A program made the translations under genes and the position numbers. DNA of 53,446 nt from Candidatus Zipacnadia bacterium (GTDB taxonomy: Bacteria; Armatimonadota; Zipacnadia; JALGUG01): the NCBI GenBank assembly GCA_029820995.1, contig JALGUG010000021.1, positions 1-53,446 of the forward strand. The letters run 5' to 3'. Positions 35,025 to 43,066 of the stretch are shown piece after piece. Numbering within the stretch: position 1 is the stretch's first letter; the number at the start of each line of letters is the position of its first letter. A model generated the notes under the pieces. The model made no database searches. It was not told the DNA's origin and saw nothing but the letters and a program-made list of their open reading frames with translations.

Positions 35025-35098
35025 ACAACCGGCGGTGCCCGTGGGGTGATTATCGCCGTGCAAAGGACGGTTGGCTCAAAACCCCTCAGACGAGCACT

Positions 35099-37606
35099 TC
35101 AGCGCCCATCTGAGGGCCCCCGTTCTCGGCGCTCCTTCAGTTTGTTCAACCGCTCTCGGATCCGCCGCTCCACGCCTTCGGGCAGCCGCTTGCGAGGGCG
35201 CGCCGATCGCTTCTCCGCTGCAGCCGCCGCGGGCGCTCCGGCCGTCGGGCCCTGCTCGATCAGCTCCCGACGCTGGCGCGAAGGCGGCTTCGGCACATAG
35301 GGCTCCAGCTCCAGCAGGTCGTGGAGGATGCACCGGGCCGCCTCTTTGTCGGGGATCTTGCCTCGGGTGTCCTGATCCGAACCCGCCTGATAGCCCGGCA
35401 GCGGCGATCCCACGCACGAGGGGCAGCCCTCGTCACACCCGCACTCCCGAATCAGCAGCAGGCAGGCCTCCATCACCTGGTCAATCAGCTCGTACCCCTT
35501 CTCGACCAGGCCCAGGCCGCCGGGATAGCGATCGAACAGAAAGATGGTCGCTGATCCGGTCTGGCTCGAATCCACCAGCGACCCCAGGTCCAGTGGATCG
35601 CACATCACGAACAGCGGCAGCACGGCCGAGGCAACGTTCGCAATGCCCAGCAGCCCGTCCTCGGGAATCCGCTGGAACTCCCGCACCCGTGCCAGCGCCG
35701 CGGCGGGCGGTATGATCCACAGCGCCGTCGTCTGAAGCTCGCGCGTCGGCAGGTCCAGATTGCCGAAACCCACGCTGTCCCGCGAGAAGAACTTGATCTT
35801 GCGGAACATGTACACCAGCGTGGTCACCGTCACCGCGCCGAAGTTGACCTCGCTGACCCGCCAACGTTTGCTCTCTTCCACCTCGTCAATCTTGATGTCC
35901 GTACGGTCAATCGCCTGGGTGTAGTAATCGAAATCCCCGCGCTCAACGTACGCCACCTTCCGGCTCAGGTCCAGACGGTTGACGAAATACGTTTCCCCCC
36001 GGTGCATGTAAATCGCCTGGTCGTGCAGCAGCGTAAAGGCGCTATATTCGTCCACCATGCCGATGACTGCGTTGTCGTTTCCTTCGTCCTGGATCAAGTA
36101 GTTGTTCTCGTCCATGTTCCGCAGGTTGATGTCGCGTGCCGGATACGATCGCCCGCGCCAGTACCACCGGTCCCGCTGTCGAGTCACCTCGCCGCCCTCT
36201 TCCAGGATCTCCATCAACGCCGGCGTGTACTCCCCAAAGGCCTCCTCGTCTGCCGCCGTTACCGGGAGCTCCGCAGCCGCGCAGCGCAGGTGGGCCGCGG
36301 CGATGTGTGGATTGTGGGGGTCAACGATCGCGTGCTCCGGCGTCTGGCCGAAGAAGTACTCCGGGTGCTGCATCAGATACTGGTCAATCGGAGTATTCTG
36401 CGCAATCAGGATGACCAGCGCCTCCTCCTCGCGCCGTCCCGCCCGCCCCGCCTGCTGCAGCGTGCTCGCCACCGACCCCGGATACCCCACAATGATGCAC
36501 GCGTCCAGCGAGCCGATGTCAATGCCCAGCTCCAGCGCCGTCGTGGTCGTCACGCCCAGTAGCTCTCCGTTGAACAGCTTCTGCTCGATCTCGCGCCGCT
36601 CTTCCGGCAGATACCCGCCCCGGTAGGCGCGCACGGCCCCCGCCAGACGCGGAGAACCCTTCATCAGATTGTTCTGCACATACCGATAGAGCAGCTCCGC
36701 GACCACGCGCGCCCGCACGAAGGTTATCGTCGGAATGTGTTCCTTGATCAGGGCCGTCATCAGCCGCTGCGCCTCCGTGTTCGGGCTGCGCCGCTCCATC
36801 TTGCCCTCATCAGTAAACGGCGGGTTCCAGAGCACGAACTTCCTCGGCCCACTCGGTGACCCGTCGTTGTCCACCAGCGTAACCGGCTTCCCGATTAGGG
36901 CCCTCGCCAGTTCATCAGGGTTCGCGATGGTGGCCGAGCAGCACACGAACTGCGGATCGGCACTATAGTGCTCGCAAATCCGGCGCAGCCGCCGCATCAC
37001 GGCGGCGACCTGCGACCCGAACACGCCCCGGTACGTGTGTATCTCGTCCAGCACCACGAACCGTAATTGCGCGAAGAAGTCGCTCCATCGCGAGTGGTTC
37101 GGCAGGATGCCCGTGTGGAGCATGTCCGGATTGGTCAGGATCACGTTCCCCTGGTCCCGCAGCTTCCGCCGCAGGTCCCGCGGCGTGTCGCCGTCGAACG
37201 TCCCGGCCTCCACCGGCAGAGAGGGATCCGTTTCCTTCCACCGATTCAACACCCGAAGCTGATCCTGCGCCAGAGCCTTCGTGGGGAACAAATAGAACGC
37301 CTTGGCCCGAGGGTCTTCCAGGAGTCGTTCCAGTACCGGTATGTTGTAGCACAGCGTCTTGCCGCTGGCCGTGCCCGTCACGACCACCACGTTCTCCCCG
37401 CGCCGAATCGCATCCACGGCTGTCACCTGATGGGAGTACAGCCGCGTGATGCCCTCGGCTTCCAGCGCCGCCTTGACCGCGGGATGAAGTGGCTCTGCCG
37501 GCTCCGCGTACTGCGCCTCACGCTGGGCCACATCGTGCACGTGAACCACTTGGCCCTGGTAGCCGTGCTGTGCCTCGATCTCGCGCAGGAAGGCATCAAC
37601 GTTCAT
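35099..37606 (-). CDS. MrfA-type DEAD/DEAH-box DNA repair helicase with DUF1998
   Basis: An 835-residue superfamily 2 helicase. RecA domain 1 has Walker A GTASGKT, PTKALAQDQL, TNPDMLH, the DEIH box in VVLDEIHTYRG, and CCSATIANP. Domain 2 has VRAYRGGYLPEERREIE, TTTALELGIDIG and QQAGRAGRR. The C-terminal DUF1998 region ends in a cysteine cluster, CGCDEGCPSC, that binds zinc in MrfA (YprA). MrfA-type helicases act in mitomycin-crosslink excision in Bacillus, with MrfB exonuclease as partner; no mrfB is seen here. A basic tail of about 60 residues follows. A strong promoter lies upstream and an Fpg gene lies downstream. Confidence 0.92.
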   Translation of the reverse strand: MNVDAFLREIEAQHGYQGQVVHVHDVAQREAQYAEPAEPLHPAVKAALEAEGITRLYSHQVTAVDAIRRGENVVVVTGTASGKTLCYNIPVLERLLEDPRAKAFYLFPTKALAQDQLRVLNRWKETDPSLPVEAGTFDGDTPRDLRRKLRDQGNVILTNPDMLHTGILPNHSRWSDFFAQLRFVVLDEIHTYRGVFGSQVAAVMRRLRRICEHYSADPQFVCCSATIANPDELARALIGKPVTLVDNDGSPSGPRKFVLWNPPFTDEGKMERRSPNTEAQRLMTALIKEHIPTITFVRARVVAELLYRYVQNNLMKGSPRLAGAVRAYRGGYLPEERREIEQKLFNGELLGVTTTTALELGIDIGSLDACIIVGYPGSVASTLQQAGRAGRREEEALVILIAQNTPIDQYLMQHPEYFFGQTPEHAIVDPHNPHIAAAHLRCAAAELPVTAADEEAFGEYTPALMEILEEGGEVTRQRDRWYWRGRSYPARDINLRNMDENNYLIQDEGNDNAVIGMVDEYSAFTLLHDQAIYMHRGETYFVNRLDLSRKVAYVERGDFDYYTQAIDRTDIKIDEVEESKRWRVSEVNFGAVTVTTLVYMFRKIKFFSRDSVGFGNLDLPTRELQTTALWIIPPAAALARVREFQRIPEDGLLGIANVASAVLPLFVMCDPLDLGSLVDSSQTGSATIFLFDRYPGGLGLVEKGYELIDQVMEACLLLIRECGCDEGCPSCVGSPLPGYQAGSDQDTRGKIPDKEAARCILHDLLELEPYVPKPPSRQRRELIEQGPTAGAPAAAAAEKRSARPRKRLPEGVERRIRERLNKLKERRERGPSDGR

Positions 37607-37671
37607 GGAGTACCGCTCAGACGACCGGCAGTGTACGCACTGTCAAAGTATAGTCGCGAATGCTAGCCGTA

Positions 37672-37699
37672 ATTATACAGGCGCCAGGGGGAGAGTCAA
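37672..37699 (-). promoter_or_regulatory. Sigma70 promoter of the helicase gene
   Basis: On the minus strand TTGACT (37699-37694) and a consensus TATAAT (37677-37672) are separated by 16 bases, about 65 bases before the helicase ATG. This separates the helicase from the PHP gene upstream. Confidence 0.7.
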
Positions 37700-37747
37700 G
37701 CGGGCCTCGAGGAACGAGACCGGAGTTCGCTGCGCACTTCCTCGTCG

Positions 37748-38530
37748 CTATTCCGAGCCGCCCGGACGTGAGCGCACCGGTGCCGCCAGGAAGACCTCCA
37801 TCCCGACCCCGAGCTGCTCGGCAATCCACCGGTGGTACGAGAAATCCCCAAACTCCTGTGATCGGTGCGTGTCGGTGCCGACAGCCAGGTCAACCTTCGC
37901 CTCCAGGGCCAAACGCCCCATCACCAGGTCCCGCTCTCGGTCCACCTTGTGCGAATTGATCTCCAGGGCGACTCCGTGCTCTGAGGCCGTCTCAACCAGC
38001 CATTCAACAAGGCTCGTCGGAACCTCGTACTCGCTGGAGGCCAGCAGCCGAAAGGGGTGCGCGATCACGTCCGCTCCTAGGTCGCAAAAGCGCTCGACCT
38101 GGAACTTGAACTCCGCCTCCACCTCCCGCTGCGGCAGACCCTCCGACACCGAGCGCAGCGCGTGAACGGAGCCCAAGATCATGTCCAGATCCGGCAGCCG
38201 TTCCTCGGGGAATACGGGCCGCCCATCGGGCATGATGTCCAGCTCGATGCCGCGGAACATGTTCCCCCGCCGCTGAGCCCCGACCACCTCCAGGTAGTGA
38301 TAGCACCGCTCAGTGCCCTCCAGAGCGCAACTCTTGAACAGTTCCTCCGCCTCGTCGCTCCAGAAGCCCCATCGGTTGTGCGGCGGAAAGAAGATGTGGG
38401 CGCTGTGGTCGGTGATGGCAAACGAGAAGGGGATGTCCCCGGCCATCTTCGCATACCAGGCGAGACTCACGTCCTCGGCACAGGCCGAGAACTCGGTGTG
38501 AACGTGGCAGTCGAATATCTCAGTGGGCAT
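37748..38530 (-). CDS. PHP-domain phosphoesterase
   Basis: A 260-residue protein starting at ATG 38530 (MPTEIFDCHVHTEFS). Metal ligands follow the PHP pattern: HVH at residues 9-11, ITDHSAH, a GIELDIMP glutamate, ILGSVHAL, DVIAHPF, EINSHK and VGTDTHR. The length and order resemble HisK/YcdX-type histidinol phosphatase-like or PHP nuclease-like proteins, and metal-dependent phosphoester hydrolysis is expected. The precise substrate cannot be read. It lies upstream of the helicase on the same strand, but the helicase has its own promoter, so joint function is only possible. Confidence 0.88.
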   Translation of the reverse strand: MPTEIFDCHVHTEFSACAEDVSLAWYAKMAGDIPFSFAITDHSAHIFFPPHNRWGFWSDEAEELFKSCALEGTERCYHYLEVVGAQRRGNMFRGIELDIMPDGRPVFPEERLPDLDMILGSVHALRSVSEGLPQREVEAEFKFQVERFCDLGADVIAHPFRLLASSEYEVPTSLVEWLVETASEHGVALEINSHKVDRERDLVMGRLALEAKVDLAVGTDTHRSQEFGDFSYHRWIAEQLGVGMEVFLAAPVRSRPGGSE

Positions 38531-38667
38531 CTTGAAACCATCCTGTGACGGGCAGACCGCCGCACAGGATAGGCCACAGGACCTCCCGACACAAGGGGGC
38601 ACAGTACAGTCGCTGGGAGGGGCTCCTCGGAGGAACAACCCGACTGCATCGAGCGGCCGCCAACGAT

Positions 38668-39438
38668 TCAGTCCGACGCGTCCGTCGCTTCGCAGGAGGA
38701 GTTGGCGCGTCCGTTTCGACGGCGACCCTCAAAATAGGCGCGTCCGACACCGGTCGGATCGTAGGCCACCAGCGCCGGACCATGTCGGTCCGCGAGTTCC
38801 AGCAGTTCGGCGATGTGTGACTGGTCGCCATCCTGCCCCGTCACGATCACAACATCCGCCCAGGCGAACAGGTCGTCCATACCGGTCATGGCTTCCTCTA
38901 CCGTCACGCCCTCCCACGAGCGGCCAACGTAATCCGGGGTCGAATCCGCCACACGCACTCGTTCCGCCCCGAATAGCGCCACGCAGGCTCTGACCAGCTC
39001 AGGGCGATACCCCAGCATCCCCACGCACACCTGACCGAACTCGTGGCCCACGGATTCCGCGATCTCCTCCGCGCACAACGTCACATCTTCGGGCGGTGCC
39101 CCGGGCTCGCCCAGCAACTTCTGTATTGCGTTCTCGGCCGCCAACAACAACGCGCGCTGTCCCTCGCTCCCCAGGCTCAGGGCCAGAAGCTCTCGAAGCG
39201 TCCCCTGGAATGGTTCGGGCTCAGCCGCAAAGGCATGACCCCGCAGGCCGCCGAAGCTCACCTCCACCATGACCGCCCGCACCGGCTCCGCCGGCTTGGC
39301 CCCCGAGGGCTGCTCCCCCGGCACGTGCGTCTCGACGGTCACACGTTCGTCCAGTAGCCCGTGTCGTTCAGCCAGTCGCCTGAGACGACGTCGGCGATCC
39401 TCTGCCGACCCCATGGCGTGAGGAACACGTCCGCTCAC
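38668..39438 (-). CDS. DUF364-like Rossmann-fold protein (putative metal-chelation domain)
   Basis: A 256-residue protein. The GTG start at 39438 has GGAGAGG upstream. The N-terminal half (about 50-105, VEVSFGGLRGHAF, then AAENAIQKLLG) and the C-terminal half (CVGMLGYRPELVRACVALFG, then RVRVADSTPDYVG, then LFAWADVVIVTG) follow the layout of PF04016 (DUF364), a possible heavy-metal-chelating Rossmann fold. The conserved TG of ADVVIVTG is present, but the usual NGT that follows is replaced. Function is unknown. It sits between the PHP gene and prs, all on the minus strand. Confidence 0.6.
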   Translation of the reverse strand: MSGRVPHAMGSAEDRRRRLRRLAERHGLLDERVTVETHVPGEQPSGAKPAEPVRAVMVEVSFGGLRGHAFAAEPEPFQGTLRELLALSLGSEGQRALLLAAENAIQKLLGEPGAPPEDVTLCAEEIAESVGHEFGQVCVGMLGYRPELVRACVALFGAERVRVADSTPDYVGRSWEGVTVEEAMTGMDDLFAWADVVIVTGQDGDQSHIAELLELADRHGPALVAYDPTGVGRAYFEGRRRNGRANSSCEATDASD

Positions 39439-39489
39439 ACGACCCTCTCCTTCCGGTCGTGTCGCGCGCTGCGGGAAACAGGGAGTCCG

Positions 39490-40476
39490 CTAGGTGAACA
39501 GGGCACTTACCGAAGCTCCGGTATGAATGTTATAGATTGCGCGAGCCAGCAGTGGTGCTGCCGACACGACCTTGATCTTCTCCGACCGCTTCTTCCGCGG
39601 CAACGGCACCGAGTCCGTGATCACGATCTGCTCAAACGACGACGCCTCCAGCCGCTCCACAGCGTCACCACACAGCACTCCGTGCGCCGCACCCGCGTAT
39701 ACTTTACCCACATTGTGCTCTTGACGCAAGTATGCCAGCAATCCCAGCATGGATCCGCCGGTCGCGATCTCGTCGTCAAACATCAGCACGTCCTTTCCGT
39801 CCACGTCGCCCACAATCCTCTCAAATCGGCTGGTATCATCATGGGCGCCGCTCCGCCGCTTGTCCGCCACCGCCAGCGGCAGCCCCAGGCGCTCGGCATA
39901 CCGACCGGCCCGCTTGGCGCTGCCTGCATCCGGAGCGATCACCACGGCCTTCGAGAGATCCTTGCGCCGGAAGTGACGGCAGACCAACTGTACCGCCGAA
40001 AGCTGGTCCACCGGCACGTGGAAAAAGCCTTGCACCTGCTCCGAATGCAGCGTCATCGTCAGCACTCGGTCGGCCCCCGCCGCCTCCAGCAAGTCGGCCA
40101 CCAGGCGCGCGGCCACCGAGATCCGCGGCTCATCCTTCTTGTCCGACCGCACATACGGATAATACGGCATCACCGCCGTCACCCGCCGGGCCGACGCGCT
40201 CTTGAGCGCGTCAATCATGATGAACAGCTCCATCAGCCCGTCATTCACCGGCGGACACGACGGCTGTACCACGAAGCAGTCCTTCTCCCGCACGTTCTCC
40301 AGAATCCGCACGAAGATGTTGTCATTGCTGAACTTCCGCACCTCGCTCTTGCCCAGCGAAATGCCCAGCTTGTGGCAGATCGCCCGTGCCAGAGTTGGAT
40401 GAGCAGTGCCCGAAAAGACCTTGAGATCCCGTTTCGTCCTGGCGATCGAAGACGTGCCTCTGGCCACTGCTAGCAT
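39490..40476 (-). CDS. prs: Ribose-phosphate pyrophosphokinase
   Basis: A 328-residue enzyme making PRPP from ribose 5-phosphate and ATP. Signatures are LKVFSGTAHPTLARAIC at the N-terminus, VVQPSCPPVNDGLMELFIMIDAL, YYPYVRSDKKDEPRISVAARLVADLL (flexible and ATP loops), TLHSEQVQGFF, IAPDAGSAKRAGRYAERLG, DDEIATGGSM (the PRPP-binding loop) and VITDSVPL. The ATG at 40476 overlaps the stop of the small membrane-protein gene by seven bases, so translation is probably coupled to the PqqD/B2 operon. The usual motif DKRR is kept near residue 200. Confidence 0.95.
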   Translation of the reverse strand: MLAVARGTSSIARTKRDLKVFSGTAHPTLARAICHKLGISLGKSEVRKFSNDNIFVRILENVREKDCFVVQPSCPPVNDGLMELFIMIDALKSASARRVTAVMPYYPYVRSDKKDEPRISVAARLVADLLEAAGADRVLTMTLHSEQVQGFFHVPVDQLSAVQLVCRHFRRKDLSKAVVIAPDAGSAKRAGRYAERLGLPLAVADKRRSGAHDDTSRFERIVGDVDGKDVLMFDDEIATGGSMLGLLAYLRQEHNVGKVYAGAAHGVLCGDAVERLEASSFEQIVITDSVPLPRKKRSEKIKVVSAAPLLARAIYNIHTGASVSALFT

Positions 40477-40715
40477 GCCCCCTCTATCGGCACTGGCGGC
40501 TCCAGCGCGTCACCGGGCGCGCAGGGATACTGGGGCGGAGACGATGGAGGATTGGCAGGCACGGGCCGCGGGCCCGGCTGCCCGTAAATCATATACCAGA
40601 TGCCGGCCAACACGGCCAAGAGAATTATGATGAACAAGATGCTCGCGATCGGCACCAGCGCTACCAGCAGGATCACCAGCCAGGTGCGCTGTTGAGGGGG
40701 TTTCCCCGCCCCCAT
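40470..40715 (-). CDS. Small membrane protein with proline-rich tail
   Basis: An 81-residue protein with one long hydrophobic segment (about 12-45, WLVILLVALVPIASILFIIILLAVLAG) and a proline-rich C-terminal tail ending in two cysteines (CAPGD ... EGAC). It lies six bases downstream of the lasso-B2-type gene, and its TAG overlaps the prs ATG. I do not recognise a family. It could anchor the B2 protein or be the substrate of the maturation proteins; its tail is 30-odd residues, the size of a modified core peptide. Both ideas are inference. Confidence 0.65.
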   Translation of the reverse strand: MGAGKPPQQRTWLVILLVALVPIASILFIIILLAVLAGIWYMIYGQPGPRPVPANPPSSPPQYPCAPGDALEPPVPIEGAC

Positions 40716-40721
40716 TGTCTC

Positions 40722-41159
40722 TCACCCCTGCGAGGCCGTATAGGCCACCGTGTACTCGCCGATGTTCTCCGGCGTGTCCGCCACAAGCTGATCGCCCACC
40801 TTCACCCAGGCGTGACCCGCCAGTCCATCTTCCTCCGGTCCATTCTTCTTCGCGCCGAAATAGATCGTCGGCGACAGACCCGCCTCCGGCAGAAAACGGT
40901 AAAGCAGCAAGGACCGAAACAGACACGGCCTTCGCCGAGCAAACCAGAGCGTTCGAGTCCAGAAGTCCGCATACAGGCCCACTTTGTGCGCCTCAAACCG
41001 CGCCCTGCAGTGCCGCGGTGCGGTCACTGCGCTCACAACGTCGGGCAACGAGCAGCGCCGCACCAGACGCGGTAGACGCACCAGCAGCCCCAACATCCGG
41101 AGCAGCAGCCACGCCTCACTGGGGCTCTGAATCCTCTTCAGCTTCGACCGGAGACTCAT
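40722..41159 (-). CDS. Lasso-peptide B2-type transglutaminase-like protease
   Basis: A 145-residue protein of the Transglut_core3 family (PF13471). The catalytic cysteine is in PCLFRSLLLYRFL (about residue 79), the histidine in GHAWVKVG (about 115) and the aspartate in VADTPE (about 127). The basic amphipathic N-terminus is typical of B2 proteins, which remove leader peptides with a PqqD-like B1 partner. The start ATG overlaps the PqqD gene by 44 bases. The usual lasso cyclase (an asparagine synthetase homologue) is absent, so the product need not be a lasso peptide. Confidence 0.85.
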   Translation of the reverse strand: MSLRSKLKRIQSPSEAWLLLRMLGLLVRLPRLVRRCSLPDVVSAVTAPRHCRARFEAHKVGLYADFWTRTLWFARRRPCLFRSLLLYRFLPEAGLSPTIYFGAKKNGPEEDGLAGHAWVKVGDQLVADTPENIGEYTVAYTASQG

Positions 41160-41433
41160 GCTCGGTAAGCAGGCCCGCCTCCATCAGCTCTTCCCTTAGC
41201 CTCGCCAGCGCCTCGGTCAGTTCCTCCGCTGTCACCTCATACCCTTCCTGCAACGCGGCCGTAATCTCGGCCCACGATCGCCTGCCGTCGGCCAGCATCC
41301 AGAAGGCGGCGGCCGTCTCGTTCAGGGTATAGTATCGGTTGGCCTGCAGGTCCAGCAAGAGGACTTCTTCCTCGCCCTGGAAACATTCGTAGCTCACCTG
41401 CGGCGCGCGCTGCGGGTAGACGACAGGCCTCAC
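41116..41433 (-). CDS. PqqD-family peptide carrier (RiPP recognition element)
   Basis: A 105-residue protein. The GTG at 41433 follows GGAGGAG and overlaps the stop of the nucleotidyltransferase gene (GTGA). The winged-helix PqqD fold is shown by VLLLDLQANRYYTLNETAAAFWMLADG, followed by the helix pair ITAALQEGYEVTAEELTEALARLREELMEAGLL and an acidic tail. Such proteins bind the leader of ribosomally made peptides and present it to a modifying enzyme. Its overlap with the B2 gene suggests the pair acts together. Confidence 0.88.
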   Translation of the reverse strand: MRPVVYPQRAPQVSYECFQGEEEVLLLDLQANRYYTLNETAAAFWMLADGRRSWAEITAALQEGYEVTAEELTEALARLREELMEAGLLTEHESPVEAEEDSEPQ

Positions 41434-42680
41434 GGCTTCTCCTCCGTCGCCGCCGGCGCTTCCGACGAGCTGACCAGCACCTTCGCCGCCCGGCCTCCCA
41501 GCGTCAGGACGCGATGAGCGGCATACAGCGGCTTGCTTGCGGCCCAGGCGGGAACCCGATCCGAGGTCAGCCACACCTCCTCCGGATGCCGCCAGAACCG
41601 GTGGGACAACAGTCGGTACGGGGCCCTCAGCCCGGGGCCACACAGCAACAGACTCAGCCGCACCACGTGCCGGCTGCGACCGGTCCGGCGCACCTCTTCG
41701 GTCACGAGCGTGAGACACTGCTGAGCCGTCAAAACCCGAGACAGTACCCAGCGACGCCCGGCCGACGGTCGCAGCCGATCCCATACCTCCTCCGGCACCT
41801 CCACCCTCAGAGCGCGCCGTGCGAGCAGCAAAGCGGCGTACAGCACCAATTGCAGGCGGGCCGCCTCCGCTCGCGCCACCACTAGATCCCAGTCCAACTC
41901 CGGGTGGGCGGACAACAGCACTGCCGTGTCGCACACGCACCGCAGGCCCTCGAATTCGTGATGGAACTGATGATGGCTCAGATGGACTAGCTCGTCCTCG
42001 GCGCTCAGGCAGGGGATGGGAGGCCCTAGCCCCTGATGCTCCAGCAACTCAGTTCGGGCCAGCAGGGCGGTCTCGTCCAGTTGAAAGGGGTACGGCGGCG
42101 CCGGTGTCAGGCGCGACTGCACATCCAGACCCAGAGCCCCCAGCCCCTCAAATGGCCGAAAAAACGGCCGCGCCCCGTGGTGCCGCTCCCAGTACTCCGT
42201 TGAGTGGCCCTCCTCCGGCTCGTAGCCCGCCTCCCGGCACAGCTCGGCCACGCGTTGCATCCGCTCCGGCGGCACCAGAATGTCCACATCCGCCATCCTG
42301 CGCAGCGCCAGGGACCCGTAGTCGCGCACCGCCTGTGCCAGGCCGCCAATAACCGCGAACGGAATCCGCTCTTGCCCCAGAGCGCGCAGCACCGGTGCCG
42401 CTGCGCTCAGCAGCGCCAGATTGCGACCGGCCGTAAACCGGTGTCCCTCACGCAGTCGGGTCCGAGCACCTGCCGGAAGCTCTTCCAGCAGGTCAAGACA
42501 CCGCAACCGCTCGTACAGCCACCCGGCCACAGCGTGCTGCGCGGCCAGGGCAGCGAACTCCTCCGCCACCACTTTGCCGTCAAGCAAGCGCTGCAGCTCC
42601 GCGCGCTGCTCCGGCTCGATACGCGGCCGCAGTGCCAGGAGCAACGCCTGTTCGGTTGCGCTCCGGCAATCCTCCGCCAC
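41430..42680 (-). CDS. Nucleotidyltransferase family protein (PF14907 type)
   Basis: A 416-residue protein of the NTP_transf_5 kind often found with PqqD and B2 genes. After a helical N-terminus (KVVAEEFAALAAQHAVAGWLYERL) comes the nucleotidyltransferase core: FAVIGGLAQAVRDYG (GG motif), then ADVDILVPPE (the DxD metal site near residue 130) and ALGLDVQSRL. A helical C-terminal half follows (ELVHLSHHQFHHEFEGLRCVCD). The GTG start at 42680 heads the operon. The substrate is unknown; in related clusters it is proposed to modify a peptide or small molecule. Confidence 0.85.
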   Translation of the reverse strand: MAEDCRSATEQALLLALRPRIEPEQRAELQRLLDGKVVAEEFAALAAQHAVAGWLYERLRCLDLLEELPAGARTRLREGHRFTAGRNLALLSAAAPVLRALGQERIPFAVIGGLAQAVRDYGSLALRRMADVDILVPPERMQRVAELCREAGYEPEEGHSTEYWERHHGARPFFRPFEGLGALGLDVQSRLTPAPPYPFQLDETALLARTELLEHQGLGPPIPCLSAEDELVHLSHHQFHHEFEGLRCVCDTAVLLSAHPELDWDLVVARAEAARLQLVLYAALLLARRALRVEVPEEVWDRLRPSAGRRWVLSRVLTAQQCLTLVTEEVRRTGRSRHVVRLSLLLCGPGLRAPYRLLSHRFWRHPEEVWLTSDRVPAWAASKPLYAAHRVLTLGGRAAKVLVSSSEAPAATEEKP

Positions 42681-42718
42681 GACTCCCGCCTCGGCTCAAG
42701 CTCAACTGCACCACATCA

Positions 42719-42743
42719 CGCCGCGCAACTTCGCCGCGCGGCG
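42719..42743 (-). promoter_or_regulatory. Leader hairpin of the nucleotidyltransferase operon
   Basis: An 8-bp perfect stem (CGCCGCGC / GCGCGGCG) with a nine-base loop starts a few bases after the predicted transcription start. Confidence 0.4.
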
Positions 42744-42752
42744 CACACCGTC

Positions 42753-42781
42753 ATGATACCATATCTGGCCCCTCGCCACAA
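42753..42781 (-). promoter_or_regulatory. Promoter of the nucleotidyltransferase-PqqD-B2-prs operon
   Basis: Minus-strand TTGTGG (42781-42776), a 17-base spacer ending in TGG, and TATCAT (42758-42753). The -10 matches five of six and is extended; the -35 is weak. Confidence 0.5.
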
Positions 42782-42974
42782 CCCGCCTCGCGCTCCCTAC
42801 CCCACAGGCCAACGGAACTTCTTCCCCCAGCGGGAACCGATTCGGCCGCTCGGAGCGTTAACGCTGGTGTGTTTGGAGGCGTTGGGCCTGCAGGCACGAG
42901 TAGGCTGGCCGGGGACGCTGATGCCTCTGCACGGCTCAGCGCCACGAGTACGATTGATGGTCGAACTAATGAGG

Positions 42975-43045
42975 CTGTTTCATAACCCCTGTAGAGCGCG
43001 TTTACGCGCGATTGCCGTTGTCGCCGAGGTTATGAAACCACTTCA
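42975..43045 (+). repeat. Structured intergenic repeat, copy 3
   Basis: The outer arms GTTTCATAACC (42977-42987) and GGTTATGAAAC (43028-43038) pair perfectly over 11 bp and enclose GCGCG-TTTA-CGCGC (42996-43009) and CCGTTG. The right arm ends 28 bases before the ABC transporter GTG, so it lies in that gene's leader. The remainder of the gap 42782-42970 shows nothing recognisable. Confidence 0.88.
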
Positions 43046-43066
43046 TACATGCAGTGACGATCGGGG

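Noticed and set aside
42751-42945. A 64-codon minus-strand frame as a RiPP precursor
   Set aside because: It overlaps the predicted promoter of the operon, has no leader or core pattern and no ribosome site.
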